Assembly: GCA_902492505.1 (NCBI GenBank)
Contig: CABULU010000010.1
Span: 1 to 42,566, forward strand
Origin: an uncultured Eubacteriales bacterium
Lineage (GTDB): Bacteria > Bacillota > Clostridia > Oscillospirales > QAKW01
Direction: 5' to 3'
Length of the DNA: 42,566 bases
Of this stretch, positions 32,492-40,971 are shown piece by piece. Under the pieces are notes generated by a model. The model was not told the origin of the DNA. It made no database searches and was given only the letters and a program-made list of their open reading frames with translations. How positions within the stretch are numbered: the stretch's first letter is position 1; every line of letters starts with the position of its first letter. Position numbers and translations under genes: made by a program.

Positions 32492-34156
32492 TCAATAAAA
32501 TACAGCGCCGTCCGGCACACATTGTTCCGGCGAGTTTTTGTCACCTGACGAAAAATTCCATTTAGGTATTTCTGACGATTCCTTTTCGTTAAAGATTAAT
32601 CGTTCATTGTCTATTGTGAAGGTATATGTATAATTATTGTCATCGGTTTTGCAGATTAGTTTACCGTTTTCTTCTATATAACTACCAAATGGCAAATAAC
32701 TGCTGATTGCCGCGTAAAAAAACTTAAACCTGTTGTTTTCATAAAGTGTAAGAGTCGGTTGCATTACATCAGATGATTCTTTGTACACATAGACCTTTTT
32801 AATATCTTTATCTGTAAATAACGTGTAATCTATTTCAAAATCTACCATAACTGTGTATTTTGTATTCCTGTCGTCGTCAAAATTATAATTTATTTCAAAA
32901 CGGTATTTCCCCGGAGAATGCAATATGTAATAGTTGGTGATGTTATAACTATATTCAGCATGTCCTTTCGGAAGAAGTGTGATTAACCCGTTGTTCCATG
33001 CCGTGTTTTCTTTCGGTTCACACTGCTTGAATCCTTCTTCGCTTAATTTCAGAAGTGAAAAATTTTCGCCGAATTCAATGATGTGTCTTGATTTGTTTTT
33101 CCATGTGGCTTTTAAAGCCATATTATTGCCATCATATAATATTTTTTGGAGCGAAAATTTTACGTCACTGTGACCTGTATCAATCTGTAATACTCTAATT
33201 CCGTCTGCTTCTAAAGCATCGGTCTTCGGACTTGTTAAAAAGCATAATGCTAATACAGCGCATGCTGCGGTGGAAAGAAGTATTATCCAAAGTGTCGGCT
33301 TTTTATAATTCATTATATTTTTAATCCTCTGCTTTATCCCGCTCTCGCCGAATGCTAAAGGACAAGCACTTATTTTCATTTTGTTTGTGCTGCATTCGAG
33401 CAGTGCCGATGAATAGTTCTTTCGTTCGATGTTGCTCATGGTTTTTATTACTTTTTCATCACAGGCAAGCTCAATATCGCGGCAAAACATAATGTACGAA
33501 AGCCATAAAACGGGATTAAACCAATAAACAGACAACAGTAAAAAAGCAATCGGCTTTATAATATGATCACGGCGTTGAATATGCGCGGTTTCATGCAGTA
33601 ATACACAGATTTTATCTTTTTCACTTAAATTGTATGGAAGATATATGCGCGGACGGCAAATACCCAGTACAAATGGTGATAAAGCGTGATCACTTTCGTA
33701 TACATTGTCATAAAGATGTGTTGCTGTTCTGAGTTTTCTTTGTAATACTATACTGCTTATTATCATATATGCCGTCATAGCGGCAACACCGGCAATCCAA
33801 ATAAGCACAGCAATAAAAACTGCTGTTTGCGCAGGATTTATGCTCTCCGCCGGATTAGGAGCAAGGCTCTTGGAGATCGAAGGATTTACAGCTTTATCTA
33901 TTATTTCTATACCACTGTTAATAATGGGAGAAGAATCATATAAAATGCTGTCGGGTACTGTGTTTATGCTCGGTATCAAACTGAATGCACTTTCAACGGA
34001 GAAGGGAAGAAGCAGCCTTGCGGCAACAATCGCCCACATAAAACATGCGGCTTTTTTCGGAGCTTTTTTTAAAAACGGATGCAGAAGAATAATGATAATT
34101 GCAATCCAGCCGGCTGCAATACTTAAGTTGAATACCTTTAAAAACAGTGCGTTCAC
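32492..34156 (-). CDS. blaR1: BlaR1/MecR1-family M56 membrane metallopeptidase with unusual C-terminal domain
   Basis: This is a membrane-bound zinc peptidase that normally senses an outside signal and triggers removal of its BlaI partner. The product has 554 residues from GTG 34156, with GGAGG 9-13 bases before. Three N-terminal helices are followed by the zinc motif HETAH (188-192) in LLHETAHIQRRDH, then WFNPVLWLSYIMFCRDIELACDEKV with the third ligand region. A helix near 283-305 precedes an outside domain of about 245 residues. That domain is beta-rich (an Ig-like stretch, GHAEYSYNITNYY) and has no penicillin-binding SxxK/KTG pattern, so the signal is probably not a covalent beta-lactam. 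Its regulator blaI lies just upstream. Confidence 0.85.
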   Translation of the reverse strand: MNALFLKVFNLSIAAGWIAIIIILLHPFLKKAPKKAACFMWAIVAARLLLPFSVESAFSLIPSINTVPDSILYDSSPIINSGIEIIDKAVNPSISKSLAPNPAESINPAQTAVFIAVLIWIAGVAAMTAYMIISSIVLQRKLRTATHLYDNVYESDHALSPFVLGICRPRIYLPYNLSEKDKICVLLHETAHIQRRDHIIKPIAFLLLSVYWFNPVLWLSYIMFCRDIELACDEKVIKTMSNIERKNYSSALLECSTNKMKISACPLAFGESGIKQRIKNIMNYKKPTLWIILLSTAACAVLALCFLTSPKTDALEADGIRVLQIDTGHSDVKFSLQKILYDGNNMALKATWKNKSRHIIEFGENFSLLKLSEEGFKQCEPKENTAWNNGLITLLPKGHAEYSYNITNYYILHSPGKYRFEINYNFDDDRNTKYTVMVDFEIDYTLFTDKDIKKVYVYKESSDVMQPTLTLYENNRFKFFYAAISSYLPFGSYIEENGKLICKTDDNNYTYTFTIDNERLIFNEKESSEIPKWNFSSGDKNSPEQCVPDGAVFY

Positions 34157-34158
34157 AT

Positions 34159-34512
34159 CTATTTACCTCCGTGTTCTATGATTTTTTGTATTTCTGCTAT
34201 TTCTTTATCGGACAGCTTTTGTCTTTTGGCGAATGCAGATATAAAAGCGGGCAGTGATCCCTCAAACTTTTTTTCCAAAAGTTCATTAAGCTCTGAAACC
34301 TGTGCGTTTTCCTTGCTTATAAGCGAGGTTACTGTAGCGTTTTCGTTTTTAACGACTCCGCGCTGGGAAAGACGTTTAATTACCGTGTATGTAGTTGTTT
34401 TCGACCAACCGAGCTTATCCTTGCACAACGCGGCAAGTTTTGTACTGTTTATCGGTTCGTGTTCCCATAATATAAGACAAAATCTGTATTCGCTTTCAAA
34501 AATTTTAGGCAT
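34159..34512 (-). CDS. blaI: BlaI/MecI/CopY family transcriptional repressor
   Basis: This is a winged-helix repressor that pairs with the M56 peptidase. The product has 117 residues with AAGGAGAG before the ATG. The domain reads FCLILWEHEPINSTKLAALC, then LGWSKTTTYTVIKRLSQRGVV (recognition helix and wing) and a C-terminal dimerisation part (VSELNELLEKKFEGSLPAFISAF), where cleavage by the partner would act. Two dyad sites overlap and follow its promoter, so it probably represses itself and blaR1. It ends in TAG two bases before the blaR1 GTG. Confidence 0.93.
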   Translation of the reverse strand: MPKIFESEYRFCLILWEHEPINSTKLAALCKDKLGWSKTTTYTVIKRLSQRGVVKNENATVTSLISKENAQVSELNELLEKKFEGSLPAFISAFAKRQKLSDKEIAEIQKIIEHGGK

Positions 34513-34528
34513 AGCTTCTCTCCTTGGT

Positions 34529-34578
34529 CTAATGTATTAGTTCAAATCAATTCTAACACGTTAGATCTATGATGTCAA
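34529..34578 (-). promoter_or_regulatory. blaI promoter with two BlaI-type operator dyads
   Basis: On the minus strand TTGACA (34578-34573), 17 bases, TAGAAT (34555-34550). A dyad TCTAAC-GT-GTTAGA (34565-34552) overlaps the -10, and a second dyad CTAAT-AC-ATTAG (34540-34529) lies just after the expected start of transcription. The shared half-site CTAA suggests two sites for one dimeric repressor, most likely BlaI itself. Confidence 0.85.
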
Positions 34579-34579
34579 T

Positions 34580-34605
34580 AAAAAATTGCCGCGTCGCGGC
34601 AATTT
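34580..34605 (-). terminator. Terminator of the second ECF operon
   Basis: AAATTGCCGC (34583-34592) pairs with GCGGCAATTT (34596-34605) around a three-base loop; on the minus strand a T-run of six follows. It ends the S-component transcript and abuts the -35 of the blaI promoter. Confidence 0.88.
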
Positions 34606-34624
34606 ATATTTTATAAGTATAGGT

Positions 34625-35341
34625 TCAGATACCGTATTTTTCCTTTATTCGTTCCAACGTTTTGCTTGCGGGAATTATAAGTAAGGATATAAAGATGACA
34701 TTTGAAACGGCATATGTAATTGTTGATTTTGCTGAGCCAAGCAGTGCCGTCAAATAACGTGGAAGATTGAAACTGTTATCCAGCCATAGAACAGTCCATA
34801 TATCCATAATCAAAGAGAAAATAATACCGGCAATTGCAGAGAAAATCAAAAGAAGCCATTTATTTTTCTTTAAATATTTGGACAAAAGTCCTCCGAGCAG
34901 CCCGACTATACCCCATGCCAGCATTTGAAATGGTGTCCACGGTCCTTGACCGAAGTAAATATTTGAAATAAGGGCAGTGAGTGCTCCTGTCATAAATCCT
35001 GTCTGAGCTCCGAAATATAACGAAGTAATTATAACTATTGCCGTAACTGGTTTAAATCCCGGAATCATGGCAAATAAAAATCTACCCGATACTGAAAGTG
35101 CTGTCATTGCGGCAGTCAGTACCAGCTTTATATTGCTGTGTTTTCCGTATTCGAATGAGATAAAAAACGCGGCGCAGGCAATAACAGCGATACCGATGCT
35201 GATAAAAGAGTACCTTTTGTTTGCGAATACGTAGTTACCGATGATTATCAGTGTCGGCACAAATAGTATAAGCAGTAAATATGATATGATTTTTTTTGTT
35301 GAATTGTTGTTTATATTTATCTGCTGAGAATTTCTTTGCAA
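34625..35341 (-). CDS. ECF transporter S component (substrate unassigned)
   Basis: This is the membrane substrate-binding subunit of a dedicated ECF importer. The product has 238 residues with about six hydrophobic segments after a polar Asn-rich start. The block FKPVTAIVIITSLYFGAQTG leads to GALTALISNIYFGQGPWTPFQ, a pattern I associate with cobalamin-type (CbrT-like) or related S components; the substrate is not proven. The start is a TTG at 35341, 10 bases after GGAGG, inside the end of the fused ATPase gene. It is the last gene of the operon and is followed by a terminator. Confidence 0.85.
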   Translation of the reverse strand: MQRNSQQININNNSTKKIISYLLLILFVPTLIIIGNYVFANKRYSFISIGIAVIACAAFFISFEYGKHSNIKLVLTAAMTALSVSGRFLFAMIPGFKPVTAIVIITSLYFGAQTGFMTGALTALISNIYFGQGPWTPFQMLAWGIVGLLGGLLSKYLKKNKWLLLIFSAIAGIIFSLIMDIWTVLWLDNSFNLPRYLTALLGSAKSTITYAVSNVIFISLLIIPASKTLERIKEKYGI

Positions 35342-36960
35342 AGGTCCGTAACCTCCTTAAATAAAATTGTATTTTTGAATATCTCTCTGGAGATACGGCT
35401 TGCGGCGGTAGTGTAAAAATAATTTTCGGAAAAGAATGTATGAGGGTCTGCGGGCAGTGATATTTCACCGTCGAACAGCATGGCACACCGATCCGAATAT
35501 TTTGCGGCAAATTCAATGTCGTGGCTGACGATTATAATTGTTTTTTCTTCGGATTTCAGCTCCATCAGGTATTTTCCGAGCTTGTCTTTATAAAATTCAT
35601 CCATTCCTTTTGTAGGTTCGTCCAGAAGGAGTATCTGCGGATTGTTTAGGATAAGCCTTGCCAGAGCACATTTTTGCAATTCTCCGCCACTCAAATCAAG
35701 CGGATGTCTATCTAATAAATTGCTTATTTCAAGCTGTTTTATTATTTTTTCTTTTTGTTCGTCCGAAGCTTTTGTTTGTTCGTAATCTGCTCTAATTGTG
35801 TCCGATGTAAATACGGATTTTGGATCTTGCGGCAGAAACGATATGCAGTGCTGATACAGTGAGTTGTTTTTATATGTCGATATATCTTTGCCGAGTATTT
35901 TAATTTTTCCTTTGTAAGGACGATTGAGCCCGGACATTAAATTCAAAAGTGTGGATTTTCCGGAGGCATTTCCTCCGAAAAGCGTAAATATTTCACCGCA
36001 GTTTACATTAAGCGAGGTATTTTTAAGAATATCCCTTTCCTCTTTACTGTACCGAAACCATATGTTTTTGATTTGAACGGCGGCTGCGCAATTCATTCTG
36101 TGAGACTGCAAAACCAAATTTTTTTTATTAATGCCGCAAGTATTTTTTCCGGCACAAATATTTTCTAAAAAGCTTTTACCGTCCTTTACCGAAATTGGGC
36201 ATGGCTGCTGTGTGCCAAGTTCTTTCCAAATTTTTGCGGATGCCGGAAAGCCTGTAAATATACTCTGATTTTTGAGTTTAATACATGCGTTTTTCGGTGT
36301 ACCGTCAAACAGCAGCTTGCCGCTTTCCATAACCAGCATTCTGTCTGTATACGGAAAAATGTCTTCGGTACGGTGTTCTGAAAGTATCACTGTAATACCA
36401 AATTGATTATTGATTTTACGCAGAACTGATATAAATTCCGATGCCGCCACGGGATCTAATTGTGCCGTCGGTTCGTCAAGAATTAAAAGCTTTGGCTGTG
36501 TTATCATTACCGAAGCAAGATTCAGTATTTGTTTTTGACCGCCTGACAATTCGTATGTACTTTTGTGAAACCAGTCCTGTATTCCGAAATAATTTGACAT
36601 TTCAGCTATACGCCCTTTAATTATATCCGGTTTTATGCCAAGATTTTCAGGACCAAATGCAAGCTCGCTCCATACTCTGTCAGTTACGATTTGTCCGTCG
36701 GGCTGCTGACTTACAAAACCGATATTTCCGGCATTGACATTTGAAATGTCTTTACCATTAAAGCTTATGCTTCCGCTTAGCTTTCCTATGGGGGCAATTT
36801 GCGTTATCAGAGTTTGTAAAAGTGTTGTTTTTCCGCAGCCTGACTCACCGTACAGCAAAACAAATTCGCCCTTTTTTACTGAAAAGCTTATATTGTCGAG
36901 AGCTTTTTTTGATCTTTTTGGATATTCGAAGCTCAGATTTTTGACCTGCAGAAATTCCAT
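35317..36960 (-). CDS. Fused double ATPase of an ECF transporter (EcfA-EcfA' in one chain)
   Basis: Two ABC ATPase domains lie in a 547-residue chain. The ATG at 36960 has GGAG 9-12 bases before. Domain 1 (about 1-235) has Walker A GESGCGKTT, Q-loop FVSQQPDGQIVTDRVWSELA, signature LSGGQKQILNLA, Walker B LLILDEPTAQLDP and the switch LSEHRTED. Domain 2 (about 295-520) has Walker A GGNASGKST, signature LSGGELQKCALARL, Walker B ILLLDEPTKGMDE and IVSHDIEFA. The linker carries no known domain. Both sites look intact. This fused form is typical of stand-alone group I ECF transporters. The gene overlaps the EcfT gene by 28 bases and the S gene by 25. Confidence 0.93.
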   Translation of the reverse strand: MEFLQVKNLSFEYPKRSKKALDNISFSVKKGEFVLLYGESGCGKTTLLQTLITQIAPIGKLSGSISFNGKDISNVNAGNIGFVSQQPDGQIVTDRVWSELAFGPENLGIKPDIIKGRIAEMSNYFGIQDWFHKSTYELSGGQKQILNLASVMITQPKLLILDEPTAQLDPVAASEFISVLRKINNQFGITVILSEHRTEDIFPYTDRMLVMESGKLLFDGTPKNACIKLKNQSIFTGFPASAKIWKELGTQQPCPISVKDGKSFLENICAGKNTCGINKKNLVLQSHRMNCAAAVQIKNIWFRYSKEERDILKNTSLNVNCGEIFTLFGGNASGKSTLLNLMSGLNRPYKGKIKILGKDISTYKNNSLYQHCISFLPQDPKSVFTSDTIRADYEQTKASDEQKEKIIKQLEISNLLDRHPLDLSGGELQKCALARLILNNPQILLLDEPTKGMDEFYKDKLGKYLMELKSEEKTIIIVSHDIEFAAKYSDRCAMLFDGEISLPADPHTFFSENYFYTTAASRISREIFKNTILFKEVTDLCKEILSR

Positions 36961-37820
36961 TGCATAAGCTCCTTTAATTCTATAAAAAACGGCAAAAATG
37001 ACAACAGTCCGAAGCATAAATAAGCAATCGCTGTAAATCCCAAATTGTTAGTTATTATAATTTCCAATTTGGGATAAAAAATAAAGTGGGCGTATCCTAA
37101 ACAAACTGCTGATGAAACTGTAAAAAACAGCACTGTATAAGTGATGATTATTATAATGTCCGAAAGTCTGAAAGGATAGTTGGAGCAACTTGTACGTGAA
37201 GTGCTGCCGTAGCCTCGGGATTCCATACTTTTTACGGTTTGTGCCGCGTCTTCAAGCGAACATGAAATAAGTAATGAAAAGCAATATAGGTATGAGCGGA
37301 TTTTTAATTTTGTATTTGCTGAGCAGAAATTTCCAAGTGTCTTTTGCGTGTTGTATATATGCTTCCATTTCCTTTTCATCATCGGAATATAATGCAGTGT
37401 CATTGAAATTATAAGAGAGAGCTTTGGCAAATGACCTTTAAAAATATATGTGATTTTGTCACCTGTAAGTGTTAAACCGAGAATACGGCACCAAAGCATG
37501 ACGGAAATTAGCATAAGTGCAGCAGAAGCACCGTAAACAAGCGATTCAAGAGTAAGAGTTATCTTGTATATTTTAATCAAAACGGTATTTCCGGCAGGCG
37601 AAAACAGAGGATTTGTTAAAGTAATTAAAATAAATATAAGTAAAAATAATTTGTAATCTTTTTTCAATATACGGGCTTGTCCGACAATGAGATAAAAAAG
37701 AATTCCTCCAATCAGAGAGGTAAGACTGATTACAGGATCGGATGTAAACATGACGATAAGCATTAAAAATATAAAATGAATTGATGATATAATCGGATTT
37801 ATCTGCTCGTATGCTTTCAT
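36933..37820 (-). CDS. ECF transporter transmembrane component EcfT (dedicated)
   Basis: This is the membrane coupling subunit of the second ECF transporter. The product has 295 residues from ATG 37820, 8 bases after GAGG. Hydrophobic segments lie near 13-30, 35-50, 58-72, 92-115, 130-150, 190-205 and 240-290. The coupling region LISCSLEDAAQTVKSMESRGYG contains the Ala/Ser-Arg-Gly-like SRG motif that contacts the ATPase; the first X-R-X motif is less clear than in the 4647-5453 protein. It is clearly diverged from that protein, so the two operons are not recent copies. Confidence 0.88.
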   Translation of the reverse strand: MKAYEQINPIISSIHFIFLMLIVMFTSDPVISLTSLIGGILFYLIVGQARILKKDYKLFLLIFILITLTNPLFSPAGNTVLIKIYKITLTLESLVYGASAALMLISVMLWCRILGLTLTGDKITYIFKGHLPKLSLIISMTLHYIPMMKRKWKHIYNTQKTLGNFCSANTKLKIRSYLYCFSLLISCSLEDAAQTVKSMESRGYGSTSRTSCSNYPFRLSDIIIIITYTVLFFTVSSAVCLGYAHFIFYPKLEIIITNNLGFTAIAYLCFGLLSFLPFFIELKELMQWNFCRSKI

Positions 37821-37839
37821 CACTTACACCTCTTTTCAG

Positions 37840-38601
37840 CTATATTTTTTGAGCAAGAGTAGCCCAAAATGTAGGTATACCGAATTCATGCAGCTTGCCG
37901 CTGCCGTTTGTGTCTTCGTAAAGATCCGCAAGCTTAAATCCCGCTTTAATTTGTCCGCGTATTTGCTCGTCCAATGTATGGGAAAATTGCACGCCCTCGT
38001 TTTGCTTCAGCATTTCGTTTAAAAGCTTTTTATCTTTCAGCGGATTAAAGGGCAGGGAGTGGCGCAGGACGGTTTCGGTTTCGTCAAATATGTAATTAAT
38101 CCCGTTGTCAAGCCCCGACATAAGATATCCGCCGGACTTCAAAATACGGTAGCACTCCTGCCATACGTGTGCTACATCTTCTATATAACAATTTGAAACG
38201 GGATGGAAGATAAGATCAAAGCAGTTGTCGTCAAAAGGCAACTTCTTTGTCATATCTGCGCGGACTATATTTATTTTATATCCCTCGCGCTTTGCTACTT
38301 CACTTTCGCTTTCAAGCTGTGCGTGAGAGTAATCAAGGACGGTACAATCTGCACCGAGTGCCGCAAAAATCGGCATTTGCTGTCCGCCGCCGGCTGCCAG
38401 TCCGAGGACTTTTTTTCCTTTAAGGTTTGGAAACCATTCTTTCGGTACCGGTTTGGTAGGGGTCAAAACCATTGACCAGTTTCCGTTTTGTGCTTTGGCA
38501 AAACTGCTGTGAGAAATGGGCTTTCCCCATTCCCATCCGTCTTTTACCCATGAGTCAATAGTGTCTGCATTTATTGACGTGTAATCAATTTTGTTGTTCA
38601 T
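37840..38601 (-). CDS. Class I SAM-dependent methyltransferase heading the ECF operon
   Basis: This is a 253-residue small-molecule or protein type methyltransferase. The SAM site is VLGLAAGGGQQMPIFAALGA, then the acidic strand-2 end VLDYSHAQLE, a DMTKKLPFDDNCFDLIFHPV motif (methyltransferase-11 like) and ECYRILKSGGYLMSG. The substrate is unknown. GAGGT precedes the ATG. It lies 20 bases upstream of the EcfT gene and directly follows the tRNA-Thr terminator, leaving no room for a separate promoter that I can see. It may modify the ECF substrate or simply share the transcript. Confidence 0.85.
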   Translation of the reverse strand: MNNKIDYTSINADTIDSWVKDGWEWGKPISHSSFAKAQNGNWSMVLTPTKPVPKEWFPNLKGKKVLGLAAGGGQQMPIFAALGADCTVLDYSHAQLESESEVAKREGYKINIVRADMTKKLPFDDNCFDLIFHPVSNCYIEDVAHVWQECYRILKSGGYLMSGLDNGINYIFDETETVLRHSLPFNPLKDKKLLNEMLKQNEGVQFSHTLDEQIRGQIKAGFKLADLYEDTNGSGKLHEFGIPTFWATLAQKI

Positions 38602-38612
38602 TGTGTATTACC

Positions 38613-38651
38613 TCAAAAAAATAAAATCGGAGCAAAAAAACTTTGCCCCGA
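38613..38651 (-). terminator. Terminator after tRNA-Thr, just before the ECF operon
   Basis: TCGGAGCAAA (38627-38636) pairs with TTTGCCCCGA (38642-38651) with one wobble. On the minus strand the T-tract TTTTATTTTTTT follows. It begins three bases past the tRNA 3' end and finishes 12 bases before the methyltransferase ATG. Confidence 0.88.
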
Positions 38652-38653
38652 CG

Positions 38654-38729
38654 TGGAGCTACTGGCCGGATTTGAACCGGCGACCTGCTGATTACGAATC
38701 AGCTGCTCTACCGACTGAGCCACAGTAGC
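38654..38729 (-). tRNA. tRNA-Thr (anticodon CGT)
   Basis: This 76-base tRNA carries an encoded CCA. The acceptor GCTACTG (38729-38723) pairs with CAGTAGC, followed by T-CCA. The D arm contains GCTCAGTCGGTAGAGC. The anticodon arm is GCTGA-TTCGTAA-TCAGC, giving anticodon CGT, which reads ACG threonine codons. The T arm is GCCGG-TTCAAAT-CCGGC. All four helices pair fully. It is a single tRNA, not part of a cluster. Confidence 0.97.
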
Positions 38730-38743
38730 AAAAGACATTTATT

Positions 38744-38771
38744 ATTCTAACATAAAAAATAAAAAAATCAA
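38744..38771 (-). promoter_or_regulatory. Promoter for tRNA-Thr with extended -10
   Basis: On the minus strand TTGATT (38771-38766), 16 bases, TAGAAT (38749-38744), with TGT directly before the -10 (extended -10). It is the only strong promoter upstream of tRNA-Thr and, by read-through, possibly of the ECF operon. Confidence 0.82.
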
Positions 38772-38789
38772 GTGTTATCTTTAAAATGC

Positions 38790-38818
38790 TTGCATTTTTA
38801 CATTAAAAATATTAAAAT
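38790..38818 (+). promoter_or_regulatory. Candidate promoter for the RpiR regulator operon
   Basis: TTGCAT (38790-38795), 17 bases, TAAAAT (38813-38818), in AT-rich sequence between the divergent tRNA promoter and the regulator gene. The AT bias raises the chance of a false match. Confidence 0.5.
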
Positions 38819-38873
38819 ATTATCCGTGAAAAAGAGAGTAAATATATTTTCGTCGGAGTATTTGGTGATTTTA

Positions 38874-39752
38874 ATGACAAATGATTTGAAATCTGTGGAT
38901 CTGCTTGCAAAAATAAAAAAAGATTTTGATAAAATGAGTAAAGGGCAAAAGAAAATTGCCGGTTTTATTCTTGAGCATTATGATAAAGCAACGTTTATGA
39001 CTGCATCTGTTCTCGGGGAAAATGTCGGCGTGAGTGAGGCTACGGTAGTCAGATTTGCCATGCATCTTGGTTTCAGCGGATATCCTCAGCTTCAGAAGGC
39101 GCTTCAGGATATTGTAAGGAATAAACTAACGACACTTCAGCGTGTGGATATTACCAATAATCTTATAAAAGATAACGATATTCTGCGCAGTGTCATGAAT
39201 CTCGATATTACAAAAATCAGAGCAACGCTTGACAGTGTTGACCGTAGCGAATTCAATCGGGCGGTTGAAGCTATATCCAGTGCCGAGAATATATATGTGC
39301 TTGGAACACGCAGCTCGTTTGCACTCAGTCAGTTTATGTGTTTTTATCTGAATTACATGTTTAAGCATGTGCGTAATGTTAACAGTAATTCTTCGAGCGG
39401 TATTTTTGATCAGATATTCAAAATCTCAAAGAATGATGTATTCATTGCGATAGGTTTTCCGCGATATTCTACTGTTACTATAAAGGCGGCGCGGTTTGCT
39501 AAGGATAAGCATGCAACTACGATCGCCATTACAGATATGCCGATTTCTCCGTTAAGTGAGGGCGCAGACATAACGCTTATTGCAAGAAGCGATGTTATTT
39601 CGTTTGTGGATTCGCTTGTAGCGCCTCTTAGTCTGATAAATTCGCTGATAATAGCACTTGCCGTTAAAAATAAGGACGATATCCCGGGTACACTCAAGGA
39701 GCTTGAACAAATATGGAGAGAGTACGAGGTCTATCAGTTTAAAAATGAATAG
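38874..39752 (+). CDS. MurR/RpiR family transcriptional regulator
   Basis: This is a sugar-phosphate-responsive regulator. The product has 292 residues from ATG 38874; an in-frame extension to 38772 is AT-rich and unlike the family. The N-terminal HTH_6 domain reads FDKMSKGQKKIAGFILEHYD, then ASVLGENVGVSEATVVRFAMHLGFSGYPQ. The C-terminal SIS domain (about 120-260) has SSAENIYVLGTRSSFALSQF and ITDMPISPLSEGADITLIA, the sugar-phosphate site region. The effector and targets are unknown. The gene overlaps the downstream flavoprotein by eight bases and ends in TAG. Confidence 0.92.
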   Translation: MTNDLKSVDLLAKIKKDFDKMSKGQKKIAGFILEHYDKATFMTASVLGENVGVSEATVVRFAMHLGFSGYPQLQKALQDIVRNKLTTLQRVDITNNLIKDNDILRSVMNLDITKIRATLDSVDRSEFNRAVEAISSAENIYVLGTRSSFALSQFMCFYLNYMFKHVRNVNSNSSSGIFDQIFKISKNDVFIAIGFPRYSTVTIKAARFAKDKHATTIAITDMPISPLSEGADITLIARSDVISFVDSLVAPLSLINSLIIALAVKNKDDIPGTLKELEQIWREYEVYQFKNE

Positions 39753-40971
39753 ACAAATTATCGTTGTCGGAGGCGGACCTGCGGGTATGATGGCTGCCGG
39801 TACTGCCGCGCGTTTCGGAGGTACTGTTCGCCTTTTTGAAAAAAACAGAATATTGGGCAAAAAATTGCTTTTAACCGGCAAAGGGCGTTGCAATGTCACT
39901 AATTTTTGCGATACGGAGAATGTTATTGAGAATATTACAAGCTCAAATCCTCGGTTTATGTATGGAGCGTTAAATTCATTCAGCTGCTATGATGCCTGTG
40001 CTTTCTTTGAAGAACTCGGCGTTGAGCTGAAAACGGAACGCGGCAACCGCGTTTTTCCCCAAAGCGACCGGGCGGTTGATATACGCAACGCGCTTGAAGA
40101 CTATATGAAATTTGAGGGAGTTAATGTTGTCTATGAGCGGGTTGTATCTATAAAAGCAGATCCGCTCCGAGTTTTTACGGACGGTCAATGTTATAACGCC
40201 GATGCAGTAATAATAGCTACGGGAGGACTGTCGTATCCTAATACGGGCAGTACGGGGGACGGTTTTAAATTTGCGCGTGCTCTTTCGCATAAGCTTGTTA
40301 AACCTGAACCTGCGCTTGTTCCACTTATAGGCTCACAGGATTTATGTGCCAGACTTGCCGGACTTTCTCTTAAAAACGTTTGTGTCAGCTTTTTAGATGA
40401 GAAACTTAAAGTTATTTTTTCTCAATTCGGAGAAATGCTTTTTACACACAGCGGGGTATCAGGTCCCGTTGTTCTGACAGCCTCATCTTTCCTTGATTTT
40501 TCCAAACATAGATATAAATTGTGCATTGACTTAAAGCCGGCACTTTCAGAACATGAGTTAGATGCGCGTATTTTGCGCGATTTTAAAAAATACAGCAATA
40601 AAGACTTTATTAATTCTTTAGTTGATTTGCTGCCGCGAAAAATAATTCCGGTTATAGTGGAAAAATCAGGAATAGATATGAGGCAGAAGGTAAATAATAT
40701 ATCGAAGAGTCAGCGACGTGTGCTTGTTGACACCATAAAGTCATTTGAACTTGATATGAGCAGAAAATCCGGCTTTGATGAGGCAATTGTGACTGCCGGA
40801 GGAGTTGATACTTCCGTTATTAATCCTAAAACTATGGAATCTCTATGTGTAAAGGATGTTTACTTTGCAGGCGAGGTTATTGACGTGAGCGCCAATACCG
40901 GCGGATACAATTTACAAATTGCTTTTTCGAGTGGCTATCTTGCAGGTAAATCCTGCGTTGGAGGTAAATGA
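39745..40971 (+). CDS. NAD(P)/FAD-dependent oxidoreductase, HI0933/YhiN (BaiN-like) family
   Basis: This is a flavoprotein of the HI0933-like family; some relatives are linked to bile-acid 7-dehydroxylation (BaiN), but the reaction for most is unknown. The product has 408 residues from ATG 39745, inside the end of the regulator gene. The dinucleotide fold is IIVVGGGPAGMMAAGTAARFG, followed by LLLTGKGRCNVTNF (family hallmark), GNRVFPQSDRAVDIRNAL, ATGGLSYPNTGSTGDGFKFA, LFTHSGVSGPVVLTAS, and the C-terminal VTAGGVDTSVINPKTMES with FAGEVIDVSANTGGYNLQIA. All expected blocks are present. Confidence 0.92.
   Translation: MNRQIIVVGGGPAGMMAAGTAARFGGTVRLFEKNRILGKKLLLTGKGRCNVTNFCDTENVIENITSSNPRFMYGALNSFSCYDACAFFEELGVELKTERGNRVFPQSDRAVDIRNALEDYMKFEGVNVVYERVVSIKADPLRVFTDGQCYNADAVIIATGGLSYPNTGSTGDGFKFARALSHKLVKPEPALVPLIGSQDLCARLAGLSLKNVCVSFLDEKLKVIFSQFGEMLFTHSGVSGPVVLTASSFLDFSKHRYKLCIDLKPALSEHELDARILRDFKKYSNKDFINSLVDLLPRKIIPVIVEKSGIDMRQKVNNISKSQRRVLVDTIKSFELDMSRKSGFDEAIVTAGGVDTSVINPKTMESLCVKDVYFAGEVIDVSANTGGYNLQIAFSSGYLAGKSCVGGK

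Noticed and set aside
32492..34512. Beta-lactam resistance island
   Set aside because: No beta-lactamase or PBP gene is adjacent and BlaR1 lacks a penicillin-binding sensor domain.
38772..38873. N-terminal extension of the RpiR regulator
   Set aside because: It is AT-rich, overlaps the candidate promoter and does not match the family N-terminus.
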